64,000 nt of DNA from Afipia massiliensis (GTDB lineage Bacteria > Pseudomonadota > Alphaproteobacteria > Rhizobiales > Xanthobacteraceae), in assembly GCF_001006325.2 (NCBI RefSeq), contig NZ_LBIA02000001.1, positions 1,737,501-1,801,500 on the forward strand. The letters run 5' to 3'. The position numbers were made by a program, and so were the translations under genes. Under the pieces are notes generated by a model that worked only from the letters and a program-made list of their open reading frames with translations, was not told the origin of the DNA and made no database searches. The stretch's first letter is position 1. Every line of letters starts with the position of its first letter. Positions 45,414 through 54,049 of the stretch are shown one piece after another.

Positions 45414-47894
45414 TCAGTGAATCGGAGCCGGGGCGCCTGCGGATAAAAGCAGTTTCGATATCCGCTCTCTATTCGCATCGAGAGAAAATTCCTTCTCCAT
45501 AAGCGCCAGTCCCGCTTCAGACATCGCGGCCCACTTATCTGCCTTCAAGTACATTTCAACGAGGTGCGCTGCGAATGATTCGTCAGTCTCTCCGACAGCG
45601 ACATTCTTTCCATCGGAAAGACCCATCCCCTCGGCAGCAATTGGAGACAGCACACAAGGCACGCCATGCGCTAGCGAGGTGGCAACCTTTCCTTTTGCGC
45701 CCGCTCCAGTACGAAGCGGTGCAACCATCACTCGAATCTTGCTCAAGGCGCCTGCCAAATCTGGGACATGTCCGAGGGCGACGAATCCCGGCTCGCGACG
45801 GTTTATGATATCGGCCGGCATATCCGCGCCCATTGCATAAAATTCGACGTCAGGCAGCTGCTTGCGGACGATCGGCCAAATGCTGTCCAGGAAATGGTGT
45901 ACGGCATCGACATTTGGTGTGTGTGCGTATCCGCCGATAAATCCCACGCCGCGCCGCTCGGAGAACCCTACGTTGCTTCTGACCACCGCGCGCGCCAGCG
46001 GCAGGGTGTAAACGGGTGAGCCGGGAACGATCTTCTTTAAGAGATCGTCCTCGGCCTCAGACACCACGACAGTTGTGTCGGCAAGGCGTATGAGTGCCAA
46101 CTCACGTTCTTTGGTTCTGAGAGCGAGGTTGAGCAATTTTCTGTCGCCCTTGAGATGTGCATCTCTCTGCTCGCGAAGAAAATGCAGGTCTACGGTATTG
46201 AAGATGACCTTCGCGTCGACGCAGTGACGCCTGACACTTTCCATGAACGCTCCACCCGCGTGAACCCGAGACAGGATGCAAACATCGACTGAGCGTCCCA
46301 AGGATTTGATGACCTCTTCTGGTGAGGCGTAATTCCGGGAGCTTGGACACGAAACGCCGGTTGCCTCTAACGCGCGTTTGTTCGGACTGTCTGAGGCAAA
46401 TTCGGCTGTTGGCAGGAATGACACATCATAGCCGAGTGCTTTGAGGGACAGGATGAGATTCATCGCATCCACTGATCCTGAATCCTCATTTGGTCGCGGG
46501 TAGACGCTATCTATGATCAGGGCATGCCTCTTCCCTGCTTTGTCTTTGAGCGTGTGTTCGCGCTTGATAGGAAGACTCGATGGGGGGCTCTCGATCGCGT
46601 TCTCGCGGGCAACAACCGGTTTGGTAAGGATCTGCCTAAGCCGCATTCTTGCCGGTCTCGTCGATGTGGCGAGTTTTCTTTTTATTGGATCAACTTGAAA
46701 AGTGACCAGATACTTCGCGAGCTTAAAGTAGCGCCCATTGCGAGTTGAATCGGGTATTCGACGCGCGGCAGCTCGCAGAGGTTTGGTCAGTTTCCAAGAG
46801 GTGCTTTCTTCAAAAGTCCGCCTCACGGATGTTAGACGCAGTTCTTCTCTTCGTTCCAGGCTCTTCCCGCGCTCTACCTGAAATGCCAGCTCTCGTTTTT
46901 GCTCGGATAATTCTCTCTGGAGGCCTGTTGCAGCCTCTTGCGCGGCGGCCAGGCGGCGATGCGTGTCCGCATAGCCAAGTCCGATATCGGTGAGGGCATC
47001 GTCCTGCAGTTCGCTCTGGCGCTCGAACAGCGAGATGATTGATTCCAGCTTTGATAGTGCCTTCTCTGCTGGCGCATTTGCCAGCTCGAATTTTACAACG
47101 TTAAGGAGAGCGGCGGGACGGATCGGAAAGGGCGCCCTGCTTAGCGAAGCAATCAGCGAAGGAATTCTCACAGCCGGCCGGATCGACTTTTCATAATTGG
47201 CCAGGGCCTCCGGCAATGACGACGAGAAGACAAGCGGGATACTGAGTTGCTCTGCGATCTCTTCCCATTTCAATGGAACATCGATTTCCCCGTTGTCCCA
47301 GAACCCGAAGGGGCGATTGTATGCAGCTGCCGTAACCGCGCCATGCATCGCTGCCGATAGGACAAACTTCGCCGACCCGACCGCATCGATGAATCGACGC
47401 AGCTCACTTGTGTGGGATGAAAGATTTGGCCTCAGGACTTCATCGCATCCACTGAGCTTCCTCAGCTCTTCATCGGAACGTTGATCATGAAAGTGCGGGA
47501 TGCATACAGTTTTGTTGATAAAGCTATTAGCAGGCCTTGGCGTATATAGTGCGGGAAGCAGGAATGCTGGGTCTCCGATGGGTACCGCTGCGCCGAGCCG
47601 AAGAGCCGAGGCCGTAGCAGTGCCTCGCACGGCAAGGAACTGAACTCCCTTCCGGCGATGCTCGGACGGTCCCCCCTTGGTCCGCACCCCAGACCCCCAG
47701 AAAACAATCTTGGTTTCGCGATTGTCGTCTTGGGGTTCGGGCACGAACAGATCGTCTATGACGCTTCCCCCGATAAAGACGCAGTTCTTCGCGTTGCCGA
47801 TCGGATAAAAGAGCTCCTCCATGAAGAATTCTGCGAGATAGTCTCCGAAGTTCTGAACGCGTTCGCCCTTCTGCCAGTAGTAGATGTAGTCCAT
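45414..47894 (-). CDS. Bifunctional pyruvyltransferase-like / GT4 glycosyltransferase
   Basis: The 826-residue protein joins an N-terminal polysaccharide pyruvyltransferase-like domain (YYWQKGERVQNFGDYLAEFF, then VFWGSGVRTKG and QFLAVRGTATASALR; about 1-230) to a C-terminal GT-B glycosyltransferase (about 445-826: LIIDSVYPRPNEDSGSVDAM, GVGFIGGYAHTPNVDAVHHF, PLRTGAGAKGKVATSLAHGV). A coiled coil lies between (TGLQRELSEQKRELAFQVER). The pair of activities would build and decorate an exported polysaccharide. It is upstream of, and nine bases from, the GT-methyltransferase gene. The long gap upstream (47895-48611) should hold the promoter. Lower GC than the neighbourhood suggests horizontal origin. 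Confidence 0.75.
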   Translation of the reverse strand: MDYIYYWQKGERVQNFGDYLAEFFMEELFYPIGNAKNCVFIGGSVIDDLFVPEPQDDNRETKIVFWGSGVRTKGGPSEHRRKGVQFLAVRGTATASALRLGAAVPIGDPAFLLPALYTPRPANSFINKTVCIPHFHDQRSDEELRKLSGCDEVLRPNLSSHTSELRRFIDAVGSAKFVLSAAMHGAVTAAAYNRPFGFWDNGEIDVPLKWEEIAEQLSIPLVFSSSLPEALANYEKSIRPAVRIPSLIASLSRAPFPIRPAALLNVVKFELANAPAEKALSKLESIISLFERQSELQDDALTDIGLGYADTHRRLAAAQEAATGLQRELSEQKRELAFQVERGKSLERREELRLTSVRRTFEESTSWKLTKPLRAAARRIPDSTRNGRYFKLAKYLVTFQVDPIKRKLATSTRPARMRLRQILTKPVVARENAIESPPSSLPIKREHTLKDKAGKRHALIIDSVYPRPNEDSGSVDAMNLILSLKALGYDVSFLPTAEFASDSPNKRALEATGVSCPSSRNYASPEEVIKSLGRSVDVCILSRVHAGGAFMESVRRHCVDAKVIFNTVDLHFLREQRDAHLKGDRKLLNLALRTKERELALIRLADTTVVVSEAEDDLLKKIVPGSPVYTLPLARAVVRSNVGFSERRGVGFIGGYAHTPNVDAVHHFLDSIWPIVRKQLPDVEFYAMGADMPADIINRREPGFVALGHVPDLAGALSKIRVMVAPLRTGAGAKGKVATSLAHGVPCVLSPIAAEGMGLSDGKNVAVGETDESFAAHLVEMYLKADKWAAMSEAGLALMEKEFSLDANRERISKLLLSAGAPAPIH

Positions 47895-48611
47895 CGCTTG
47901 TATGCCCCGATCAGCGTTGAGCGCGCCGCGAACGCCCTGGTCCTATGGAAGGATCTGAATGTCCTTACCCTTGCACAAATCCGTATTGGCGCAAAGATGC
48001 GCTAAACTGTTCGATTTTTCGATTACTTGGCGTCTTGTGCGAGTGAGAAGAGTTATGAATTTGGGACAACCTTGTGCCGTTCGCGCTGATGCCGAACAAG
48101 CTGTTCCTGTGTCGCCCACCCTATCAGCGCAAACGGCGCCAGCAATTCAAGGCGACGTTTCAATCCGGCCTTCTGAAGGCTGACTCAGAGTGCGGATCCT
48201 CAGTCATAGATGTGTATGGGGATTGTTGGACGGCTCTGGGGTTTAGATGAGTGATCTGCTCGGTTCGAAGTTCGTGCGCGACGCGTATCGCGGCGGGCTT
48301 TGCAGTATCGTCTCACGAGGCGCACGGGTCGGCTGAATCCCGGGATTGATGCCGCTCGTCTGCTTCCGCAAGGCCTGCTCGAAGGTCGCCGGCTGCGAAA
48401 GATCCTGGTGCAGGCCATCACGGACGCGGTGTGCCCCACGTTATGCTTAACGGTTCCTTTCGGAATCAGTCGCTGGAGTCTCTTTTTTGTCACGCCGGAA
48501 GAGAATGCATCGTGTGAGGCCAATAGACGGAACCCATCCGGGCCGTCGTCCATTTCTCGTTAACTGGGGCGCCGATAGGGTCCGCCCAACTCAACATGGG
48601 GAGATATAGAG
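47895..48611. other. 717-base intergenic region without a supported gene
   Basis: Divergent promoters for the glycan operon and the outer-membrane barrel gene must lie here. Frames on both strands exist (for instance around 48300-48560 on plus) but lack RBS, family resemblance or proper codon bias. The piece at 48330-48430 has coding-like composition (L-P-Q-G-L-L-E-G-R-R-L-R-K-I pattern) and might be a decayed gene. GGGGAGATATAGAG gives the RBS of the barrel gene at 48612. Confidence 0.4.
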
Positions 48612-49346
48612 ATGGGTTATCGTTCCGCACTGCTGGCTTTCTCGGCTGCCGTTCTGGCTTCCACTGCTTCGGTCGCTGCCGACTTGCCGGCCCGCACCTA
48701 CACCAAGGCGCCGGTTTACGCTCCAGCGCCGATTTTCAACTGGACCGGCATCTACGTCGGTGCGCACATCGGCGCCGCGTTCGGCGGTGACAACGGGTAC
48801 GCAACCACGCTCCCCGGTTTGACCGGCAGCAACCGCGAAGCAGCGTTCCTCGGCGGCGGCCAGCTCGGCGCTGACTACCAGTTCGCTCCGAACTGGCTGG
48901 TTGGTATCGAAGGCCAGATCTCCGGCCTCTCGGGCAGCGACCGCACCTTCAGCAACGGCATCGACTCGTTCCGTGATCGTTCGGATTGGCTCGCTTCGAT
49001 CACCGGCCGCCTCGGCTACACCTGGGGTCCGGGCCTGATCTACGCTAAGGGCGGTGTCGCGTTCCGTGACGACAACGGCCTTGCTGCAACCGCTGGCTTC
49101 CTGCCAGCCGTCGCTAGCCGCGAATCGACCGGCTACACTGTCGGTGGCGGTCTGGAATACATGTTCGCCCCAGCCTGGTCGGCGAAGGTTGAGTACCAGT
49201 ACTACAACTTCGACACCACCAATGTTGCCTTCACGACTGTCGGCCCCGTCGCGCAGGCGCTCAGCTACAAGGACGACCTCCACACTGTGAAGGTTGGCGT
49301 GAACTATCGCTTCAACTGGGGTGGCCCGGTCGTCGCGAAGTACTAA
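48612..49346 (+). CDS. Outer-membrane beta-barrel protein, Omp31/Rop type
   Basis: The 244-residue protein has a signal peptide (about residues 1-22, ending SVAADLPA), a proline- and tyrosine-rich linker (YTKAPVYAPAPIFNWTGIYV) and an eight-strand barrel: GAHIGAAFGG, GGGQLGADYQFAPNWLVGIE, GRLGYTWGPGLIYAKGGVAF, KVEYQYYNFDT and the final VKVGVNYRFNWGGPVVAKY, ending in an aromatic residue for BAM recognition. Such 25-30 kDa proteins are major and often multi-copy surface proteins of Bradyrhizobium, Brucella and relatives. Codon use is strongly biased (GGC, CTC, ACC), suggesting high expression. A strong terminator follows at 49369. Confidence 0.88.
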   Translation: MGYRSALLAFSAAVLASTASVAADLPARTYTKAPVYAPAPIFNWTGIYVGAHIGAAFGGDNGYATTLPGLTGSNREAAFLGGGQLGADYQFAPNWLVGIEGQISGLSGSDRTFSNGIDSFRDRSDWLASITGRLGYTWGPGLIYAKGGVAFRDDNGLAATAGFLPAVASRESTGYTVGGGLEYMFAPAWSAKVEYQYYNFDTTNVAFTTVGPVAQALSYKDDLHTVKVGVNYRFNWGGPVVAKY

Positions 49347-49368
49347 TAAGTTTTCTCCAGACAAACTT

Positions 49369-49396
49369 AAGGCCCCGGATAACCGGGGCCTTTTTT
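49369..49396 (+). terminator. Rho-independent terminator of the barrel gene
   Basis: AAGGCCCCGG (49369-49378) pairs with CCGGGGCCTT (49383-49392) around ATAA, followed by a run of T. It lies 22 bases after the stop of the outer-membrane protein gene. Confidence 0.92.
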
Positions 49397-49457
49397 GTTG
49401 TGCTTTCGCAATATCGGAGTTGTCGACGCGATCCGCCTTCGGCGGGTTGCGCAACCA

Positions 49458-50588
49458 TCAAGCCTTGTTCGGATTGATAAGAAACTTCTCGCCCGTTGCG
49501 CGCTTGCCGTAGGCGGCGATGTTCGAGAGCTGCAGCGCTTCCTGCAGCGACACGACCTGCGTGTAATGGCTGGCGAAGGTGGTCTTGAGTTCGGCGGCAA
49601 CGCGTTCGCGCAACTTCTGCGCCTCCGCAGGGCCTATCTTTTGCAAGAACGGGAACAGCAGCCAGCCGCCGACGCCCCAGGCCATCCCGAAGCTCCGGTT
49701 GATTTCTGTCGGACGGGTATCGAGGCCGCCGTAAATGTAGACCTGCTTGTGAACGGTCGAGCCATATCGGCTGTAGGCCTTGGCGGTCTTGTTGGCGGCC
49801 GCCTCCATGCAAGCCAGGATCTGGCCTGCCAGCTTGCCGCCGCCGATGGCGTCGAATGCCAGCGTTGCGCCGGTCGCCACCAAAGCTTGCGTCAGGTCGT
49901 CCATGAAGGTTGCACTGCTGGAGTTGCAGACGTAGGTCGCGCCGATCTTGCGGAGGATCGCGTCCTGCTCGGCATTGCGCACAATGTTGACGAGGCTGAC
50001 GCCGTCCTTGAGGCAAATCTTGTTGAGCATCTGGCCGAGATTTGATGCCGCAGCGGTATGCACGAGCGCCTTGTGTCCCTCTCGCCGCATGGTTTCGGTC
50101 ATGCCCAGGGATGTCAGCGGATTGACGAAGCACGAAGCGCCTTCCGCCGCTGTCGTTCCATCTGGAAGGACGAGGCAGTCGGCGGCCTTGATGCAGCGGT
50201 ACTGCGCATACATGGCGCCGCCGATCATAGCGACCATCTTGCCGATCATCGACTGGGCTCTGCTGGAGCTTCCTGCCGCGACGACAACACCGGCGCCTTC
50301 ATTTCCGACCGGCATCGATTCATCGAGGCGCCCCGCCATCGCTCGCATCAACGGCTCCGGGACCGCTGCTGTCACAACGATGCTATCGCCGGTGCCGGAT
50401 GATTTGGCAGTCGTCATATCGGCTGCACCCAGAAGGAGGCCGAGATCGGAGGGGTTGATCGGAGAGCCCTCGACGCGGACGATGACTTCGTCGGCGGCCG
50501 GCTCGGGAATTTTGACCTTGGCCAGCGACAGTTCGAGTTCGCCGCTCTTCTTGATCAAGGAGCGAAGCTGAAGTCCCTCGAAACCCAT
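49458..50588 (-). CDS. Zinc-binding-type medium-chain dehydrogenase/reductase
   Basis: ATG at 50588 (MGFEGLQLRSLIKKSGELEL) with GGGAG six bases before; 376 residues. The N-terminal GroES-like fold has VRVEGSPINPSDLGLLLG, VGNEGAGVVVAAG and MVAMIGGAMYAQY, and the Rossmann part has ALVHTAAASNLGQMLNKICL (a variant of A-A-x-G-x-x-G) and LAFDAIGGGKLAGQIL. Catalytic zinc ligands of alcohol dehydrogenases are absent, so it is more like a quinone reductase or enoyl reductase using NADPH. It is a single gene, ending near the barrel terminator. Substrate not predictable. Confidence 0.75.
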   Translation of the reverse strand: MGFEGLQLRSLIKKSGELELSLAKVKIPEPAADEVIVRVEGSPINPSDLGLLLGAADMTTAKSSGTGDSIVVTAAVPEPLMRAMAGRLDESMPVGNEGAGVVVAAGSSSRAQSMIGKMVAMIGGAMYAQYRCIKAADCLVLPDGTTAAEGASCFVNPLTSLGMTETMRREGHKALVHTAAASNLGQMLNKICLKDGVSLVNIVRNAEQDAILRKIGATYVCNSSSATFMDDLTQALVATGATLAFDAIGGGKLAGQILACMEAAANKTAKAYSRYGSTVHKQVYIYGGLDTRPTEINRSFGMAWGVGGWLLFPFLQKIGPAEAQKLRERVAAELKTTFASHYTQVVSLQEALQLSNIAAYGKRATGEKFLINPNKA

Positions 50589-50759
50589 TGTGATCTCCCG
50601 TGACAATTTACATTCTTGCTTGTGAACGCGTGGCTGTAGCCGCACGTTGGCGGCAGAGGGCACACTTTGCGCCGGATTGAAGCCCGCAGGCAATGCGGCG
50701 GCTCAAATATAAGTAATTGACTTGCGGACGTTTCGTCGTCACGCGAGGGGCGGCGCGTT

Positions 50760-51659
50760 TCACGTCTTCGTGGCGCCGCTGAGAATCTCGCGATCGGCGC
50801 GGGAGCGTTGCGTGACGAAATTGATCACGGCGCGGACCGGCGGCAGGTCGATCAGGTCTGGATGCGCCAGCAACCAGATGTCGGAAATGCCGGCCAGCTT
50901 TTGCGGTGCGACGCGGATCAGGTCATCATGCGCATCGCCGACGATGCAGGACATGGCGCAAATGCCGATTCCGGCGCGGACGGCGGCCAGCATGTCAGCT
51001 TGCGATGAGCAGCGCATCACCACGGAGGCCTGCCGCGCGACATGATCGCTCCAGCGTCCGAGTTCGGCGTTCGAGGCCCGGTCCGCGAAGCCGACGATGT
51101 TGTGGTGCTTCCAGTCGTCGCGGTGCGCGGGCAGCGGACGGCGAGCGGCATAGTCGCGCGAAGCGTAGAAGCCGACGCCGAGGCGCGCGATCTTGCGGCC
51201 AACGAGATTTTCGTCGCCGCTTTGATAGATGCGCAACACGATATCCGCCTCGCGCTTGCGCACGCTCACCGGGAACGGATGGGTGACGAATTCGATCTGG
51301 ACGTCGGGGTGGGTCTCGATGAATGACGCCATATGCGGCATCAGCCAATAGGCGGCGAGCGTCGGACCGATTGAAAATTTGACCAGTCCTCGCGCTTTCG
51401 TGCCCGTGGCGGACACTGCGGCTTCGGCCCGCAGTGCGGCGGCCTCCATCATATCGGTGTGTTCGCGGAAGCGGCGGCCCTGCGCCGTCAGCACCAGTCC
51501 GTCATTGGAGCGGACAAACAATTTGGTGCCAAGCTGGGTTTCCAGCGCGGCGATTTCGCGTCCGACAGTTGGATGGCTCGAGCGCAGCCGTCGCGCGGCG
51601 CCGAGATAGCTGCCGGATTCCGCAACGGCAATGAAAGTTCGGCAAAGGTCCCAATCCAT
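50760..51659 (-). CDS. LysR-family transcriptional regulator
   Basis: The 299-residue protein starts MDWDLCRTFIAVAESGSYLG followed by ARRLRSSHPTVGREIAALET, the LysR winged helix-turn-helix (residues 1-60), then a coiled linker and a periplasmic-binding-like effector domain (VKFSIGPTLAAYWLMPHMAS). It is divergent from the nitronate-monooxygenase-like gene at 51756, with 96 bases between, the usual layout for a LysR protein and its target. TGTTCAAT direct repeats just upstream of its start are candidate binding sites. The effector is unknown. Confidence 0.88.
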   Translation of the reverse strand: MDWDLCRTFIAVAESGSYLGAARRLRSSHPTVGREIAALETQLGTKLFVRSNDGLVLTAQGRRFREHTDMMEAAALRAEAAVSATGTKARGLVKFSIGPTLAAYWLMPHMASFIETHPDVQIEFVTHPFPVSVRKREADIVLRIYQSGDENLVGRKIARLGVGFYASRDYAARRPLPAHRDDWKHHNIVGFADRASNAELGRWSDHVARQASVVMRCSSQADMLAAVRAGIGICAMSCIVGDAHDDLIRVAPQKLAGISDIWLLAHPDLIDLPPVRAVINFVTQRSRADREILSGATKT

Positions 51660-51662
51660 TGC

Positions 51663-51692
51663 TGTTCAATCCTGATGCAATAAGTGTTCAAT
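51663..51692. promoter_or_regulatory. Candidate LysR operator: TGTTCAAT direct repeats
   Basis: TGTTCAAT at 51663-51670 and 51685-51692, 22 bases apart (two helical turns), the second merging with CAATATTG (51689-51696), a perfect 8-bp palindrome. They lie between the divergent LysR gene and the oxidoreductase gene. Confidence 0.5.
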
Positions 51693-51755
51693 ATTGGAGA
51701 TATGGGGGGCGGGTCAAGATGTTATCGTCGCTCACATTCAACGCAGGAAAATCTG

Positions 51756-52730
51756 ATGCCGCTTCCAGCTTCTCTCACCGGTACGCTTGAACTGCCCGTT
51801 CTCGGGTCGCCGCTCTTTATCGTGTCGGGCCCCGAACTCGTCATCGCGCAATGCAAGGCCGGCATCGTCGGTTCGTTTCCGGCGTTGAACGCGCGGCCGG
51901 TCGAGAAACTCGGCGAATGGCTGACGCAGATCGAGGACGAACTCGGCGAATACCAGGCGCTGAACCCGCACAAGAAGGTCGCGCCCTACGCGGTCAACCA
52001 GATCTGCCACGCCTCCAACGATCGCCTGATGAAAGACATGGAAACCTGCGTGAAGCACAAGGTTCCGATCATCATCACGTCGCTGCGTCCGCCGTCCGAG
52101 ATTGTCGATGCAGCGCATTCCTATGGCGGCGTCGTGTTCCACGACGTGATCAATGTGAAGCATGCGCGCAAGGCGGCGGAGCAGGGTGTTGATGGCCTCA
52201 TTCTGGTCTGCGCCGGCGCGGGCGGTCATGCCGGAACGCTGTCGCCCTTCGCGCTGGTGCGTGAAGTGAAGCAGTGGTTCAAGGGCACCATCCTGCTGTC
52301 GGGCGCAATCTCCGACGGCTGGGGCATTGCATCTGCGCTCGCGCTCGGTGCCGACATGGCCTACATGGGCACGCGCTTCATCGCCACTGTCGAGGCCAAT
52401 GCCGACGAGGCCTACAAGAAGGCGCTGACCGACTACGCGGCCCATGACACGGTCTACACCAACCTGTTCACCGGCGTTCACGGCAACTATCTCGGCCCGT
52501 CGATTGCGGCCGCGGGCCTCGATCCCGACAATCTGCCGGTCGCCGACAAGACCAAGATGAACTTCGGCTCGGGCGGCAACATGAAGGTCAAGGCATGGCG
52601 CGACATCTGGGGCTCGGGGCAGGGCATCGGCCAGATCACCGATGTGCCGCCGGTGGCGGAACTGGTCGAGCGCCTGAAGGCGGAATTTGCTGAAGCCAGT
52701 GGCGATTTCGCAAGGCGCGCGAGCGCCTGA
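51756..52730 (+). CDS. Nitronate monooxygenase-like flavoprotein
   Basis: ATG at 51756 (MPLPASLTGTLELPVLGSPL) after GGAAAA; 324 residues. It has the FMN-binding TIM barrel of the 2-nitropropane dioxygenase/NMO family: LFIVSGPELVIAQCKAGIVG at the N-terminus, VVFHDVINVKHARKAAEQGV, LILVCAGAGGHAGTLSPFAL (phosphate/FMN loop) and LLSGAISDGWGIASALALGA, then MAYMGTRFIAT. Such enzymes oxidise nitronates, and some relatives act as enoyl reductases or dioxygenases. It leads a run with a periplasmic binding protein (62 bases later) and an acyl-CoA synthetase, and is divergent from a LysR gene, suggesting a regulated uptake and catabolism unit. Confidence 0.8.
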   Translation: MPLPASLTGTLELPVLGSPLFIVSGPELVIAQCKAGIVGSFPALNARPVEKLGEWLTQIEDELGEYQALNPHKKVAPYAVNQICHASNDRLMKDMETCVKHKVPIIITSLRPPSEIVDAAHSYGGVVFHDVINVKHARKAAEQGVDGLILVCAGAGGHAGTLSPFALVREVKQWFKGTILLSGAISDGWGIASALALGADMAYMGTRFIATVEANADEAYKKALTDYAAHDTVYTNLFTGVHGNYLGPSIAAAGLDPDNLPVADKTKMNFGSGGNMKVKAWRDIWGSGQGIGQITDVPPVAELVERLKAEFAEASGDFARRASA

Positions 52731-52792
52731 ACGAGTGGCGGGCACGCGTATAAGCGCGGTCCGATAATATCAATCAACCCAGGGAGAGAAAC

Positions 52793-53983
52793 ATGAGAGC
52801 CGGACCATTGCGCGCGATTGCGTTGATGACGCTCACCGCTTGCGGACTGACGCAAGCGCTGGCGGATGCAAAGGGTGAAATCCGCATCGGACAGACCTTG
52901 CCTTACAGCGGGCCGCTGTCGGGCTTCGGCACTATCGGTCGTGTGCAGGAAGCGTATTTCGAGAAGGTCAATGCCGAGGGCGGCATTAACGGGCGCAAGG
53001 TGAAGTTCATCAGTATGGATGACGCCTATTCACCCCCGAAGACCGTCGAGCACACGCGCAAACTCGTCGAGCAGGACGAGGTGCAGGTGATGTTCGGCTC
53101 GCTCGGCACCGCGACCAATAACGCTGTGCATCGCTATCTCAACGGCAAGAAGATTCCTCAGCTCTTCGTCCTCAGCGGTGCGACCAAGTGGGCCGATCCG
53201 AAGGGCTTCCCGTACACGATGCCAGGCATGGCGGCCTACGAGTCCGAGGGCGTCATTTACGCCAAGTACATCCTGCAAACCAAGCCGAACGCGAAGATCG
53301 CAATCCTGGCGCAGAACGATGATTTCGGCCGCGACTACGTCAACGGCTTCAAGCGCGCGCTCGGCGCCAAGGCTGCCACGATGATCGTCTCAGAGGTCAG
53401 CTATGAAACCAGCGCGCCGACCATCAGCTCGCAGCTCGCGAGCTTGAAGGCTTCCGGGGCTGACGTGCTGTTCGGCGTGGTGCTTGGGAAATTCACGTCG
53501 CAGCTGATCAAGGGCATTGCTGAACTGGGCTGGAAGCCCGAACTGACCTTCCTGCCAACCTCGGCGGCGTCGATCTCGTTTCTCGCGCCGGCCGGTCTCG
53601 AGAATGCCGTCGGCATGATCTCGTCCAGCAACCAGAAGGACGTCCAGGACGTTCAGTGGGCGAACGATCCGGGCGTGAAGGACTACTTCGCGTTCATGAA
53701 GCAGTACATGCCGAATGCAGATCTCAACAATTCCAACTATGCCGCCGGATATAACTACGCCCAACTGATGGTCGCCGTTCTCAAGGCGTGCAAGGACGAT
53801 TTCAGTGCCGAGAACATCAAGCGTCAGGCCGCGTCGCTGAAGGACCTTCAGTTGCCGTTGCTGTTGCCTGGCATCACGATCACTACCGGTCCGGACGATT
53901 ACCTGCCGTTCCAGCAGTTGCTGCTGCGTCGCTTCGACGGCAAGAGCTGGGTCGGGTTCGGCAAGGTTCTCGACGATCAGTAA
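52793..53983 (+). CDS. ABC transporter substrate-binding protein, branched-chain amino acid/amide type
   Basis: The 396-residue protein begins with a signal peptide (MRAGPLRAIALMTLTACGLT, cleaved near ALA-DA) and has the type I periplasmic-binding fold: IRIGQTLPYSGPLSGFGTIG, INGRKVKFISMDDAYSPPKT, VMFGSLGTATNNAVHRYLN, IAILAQNDDFGRDYVNGFKR. LivK/UrtA-like members of this clan bind amino acids, amides, or aromatic acids. No permease or ATPase genes are adjacent, so it probably serves a transporter encoded elsewhere. AGGGAGAG precedes the ATG. It lies between an NMO-like enzyme and an acyl-CoA synthetase, which points to a carboxylic-acid ligand. Confidence 0.85.
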   Translation: MRAGPLRAIALMTLTACGLTQALADAKGEIRIGQTLPYSGPLSGFGTIGRVQEAYFEKVNAEGGINGRKVKFISMDDAYSPPKTVEHTRKLVEQDEVQVMFGSLGTATNNAVHRYLNGKKIPQLFVLSGATKWADPKGFPYTMPGMAAYESEGVIYAKYILQTKPNAKIAILAQNDDFGRDYVNGFKRALGAKAATMIVSEVSYETSAPTISSQLASLKASGADVLFGVVLGKFTSQLIKGIAELGWKPELTFLPTSAASISFLAPAGLENAVGMISSSNQKDVQDVQWANDPGVKDYFAFMKQYMPNADLNNSNYAAGYNYAQLMVAVLKACKDDFSAENIKRQAASLKDLQLPLLLPGITITTGPDDYLPFQQLLLRRFDGKSWVGFGKVLDDQ

Positions 53984-54049
53984 AGCCATAGCGGGCGCGT
54001 CGCGGATGCGGTGCGCCCGTTCTCGTCCTTTTCCAACCGGAACGACACC

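Noticed and set aside
43160-47894. tRNA-Ser(GGA) as integration site for the glycan genes
   Set aside because: I could find no second copy of its 3' end to the right of the glycan genes.
48200-48553. Minus-strand frame of 117 codons upstream of the barrel gene
   Set aside because: Arg/Ser/Pro-rich sequence without RBS or family resemblance.
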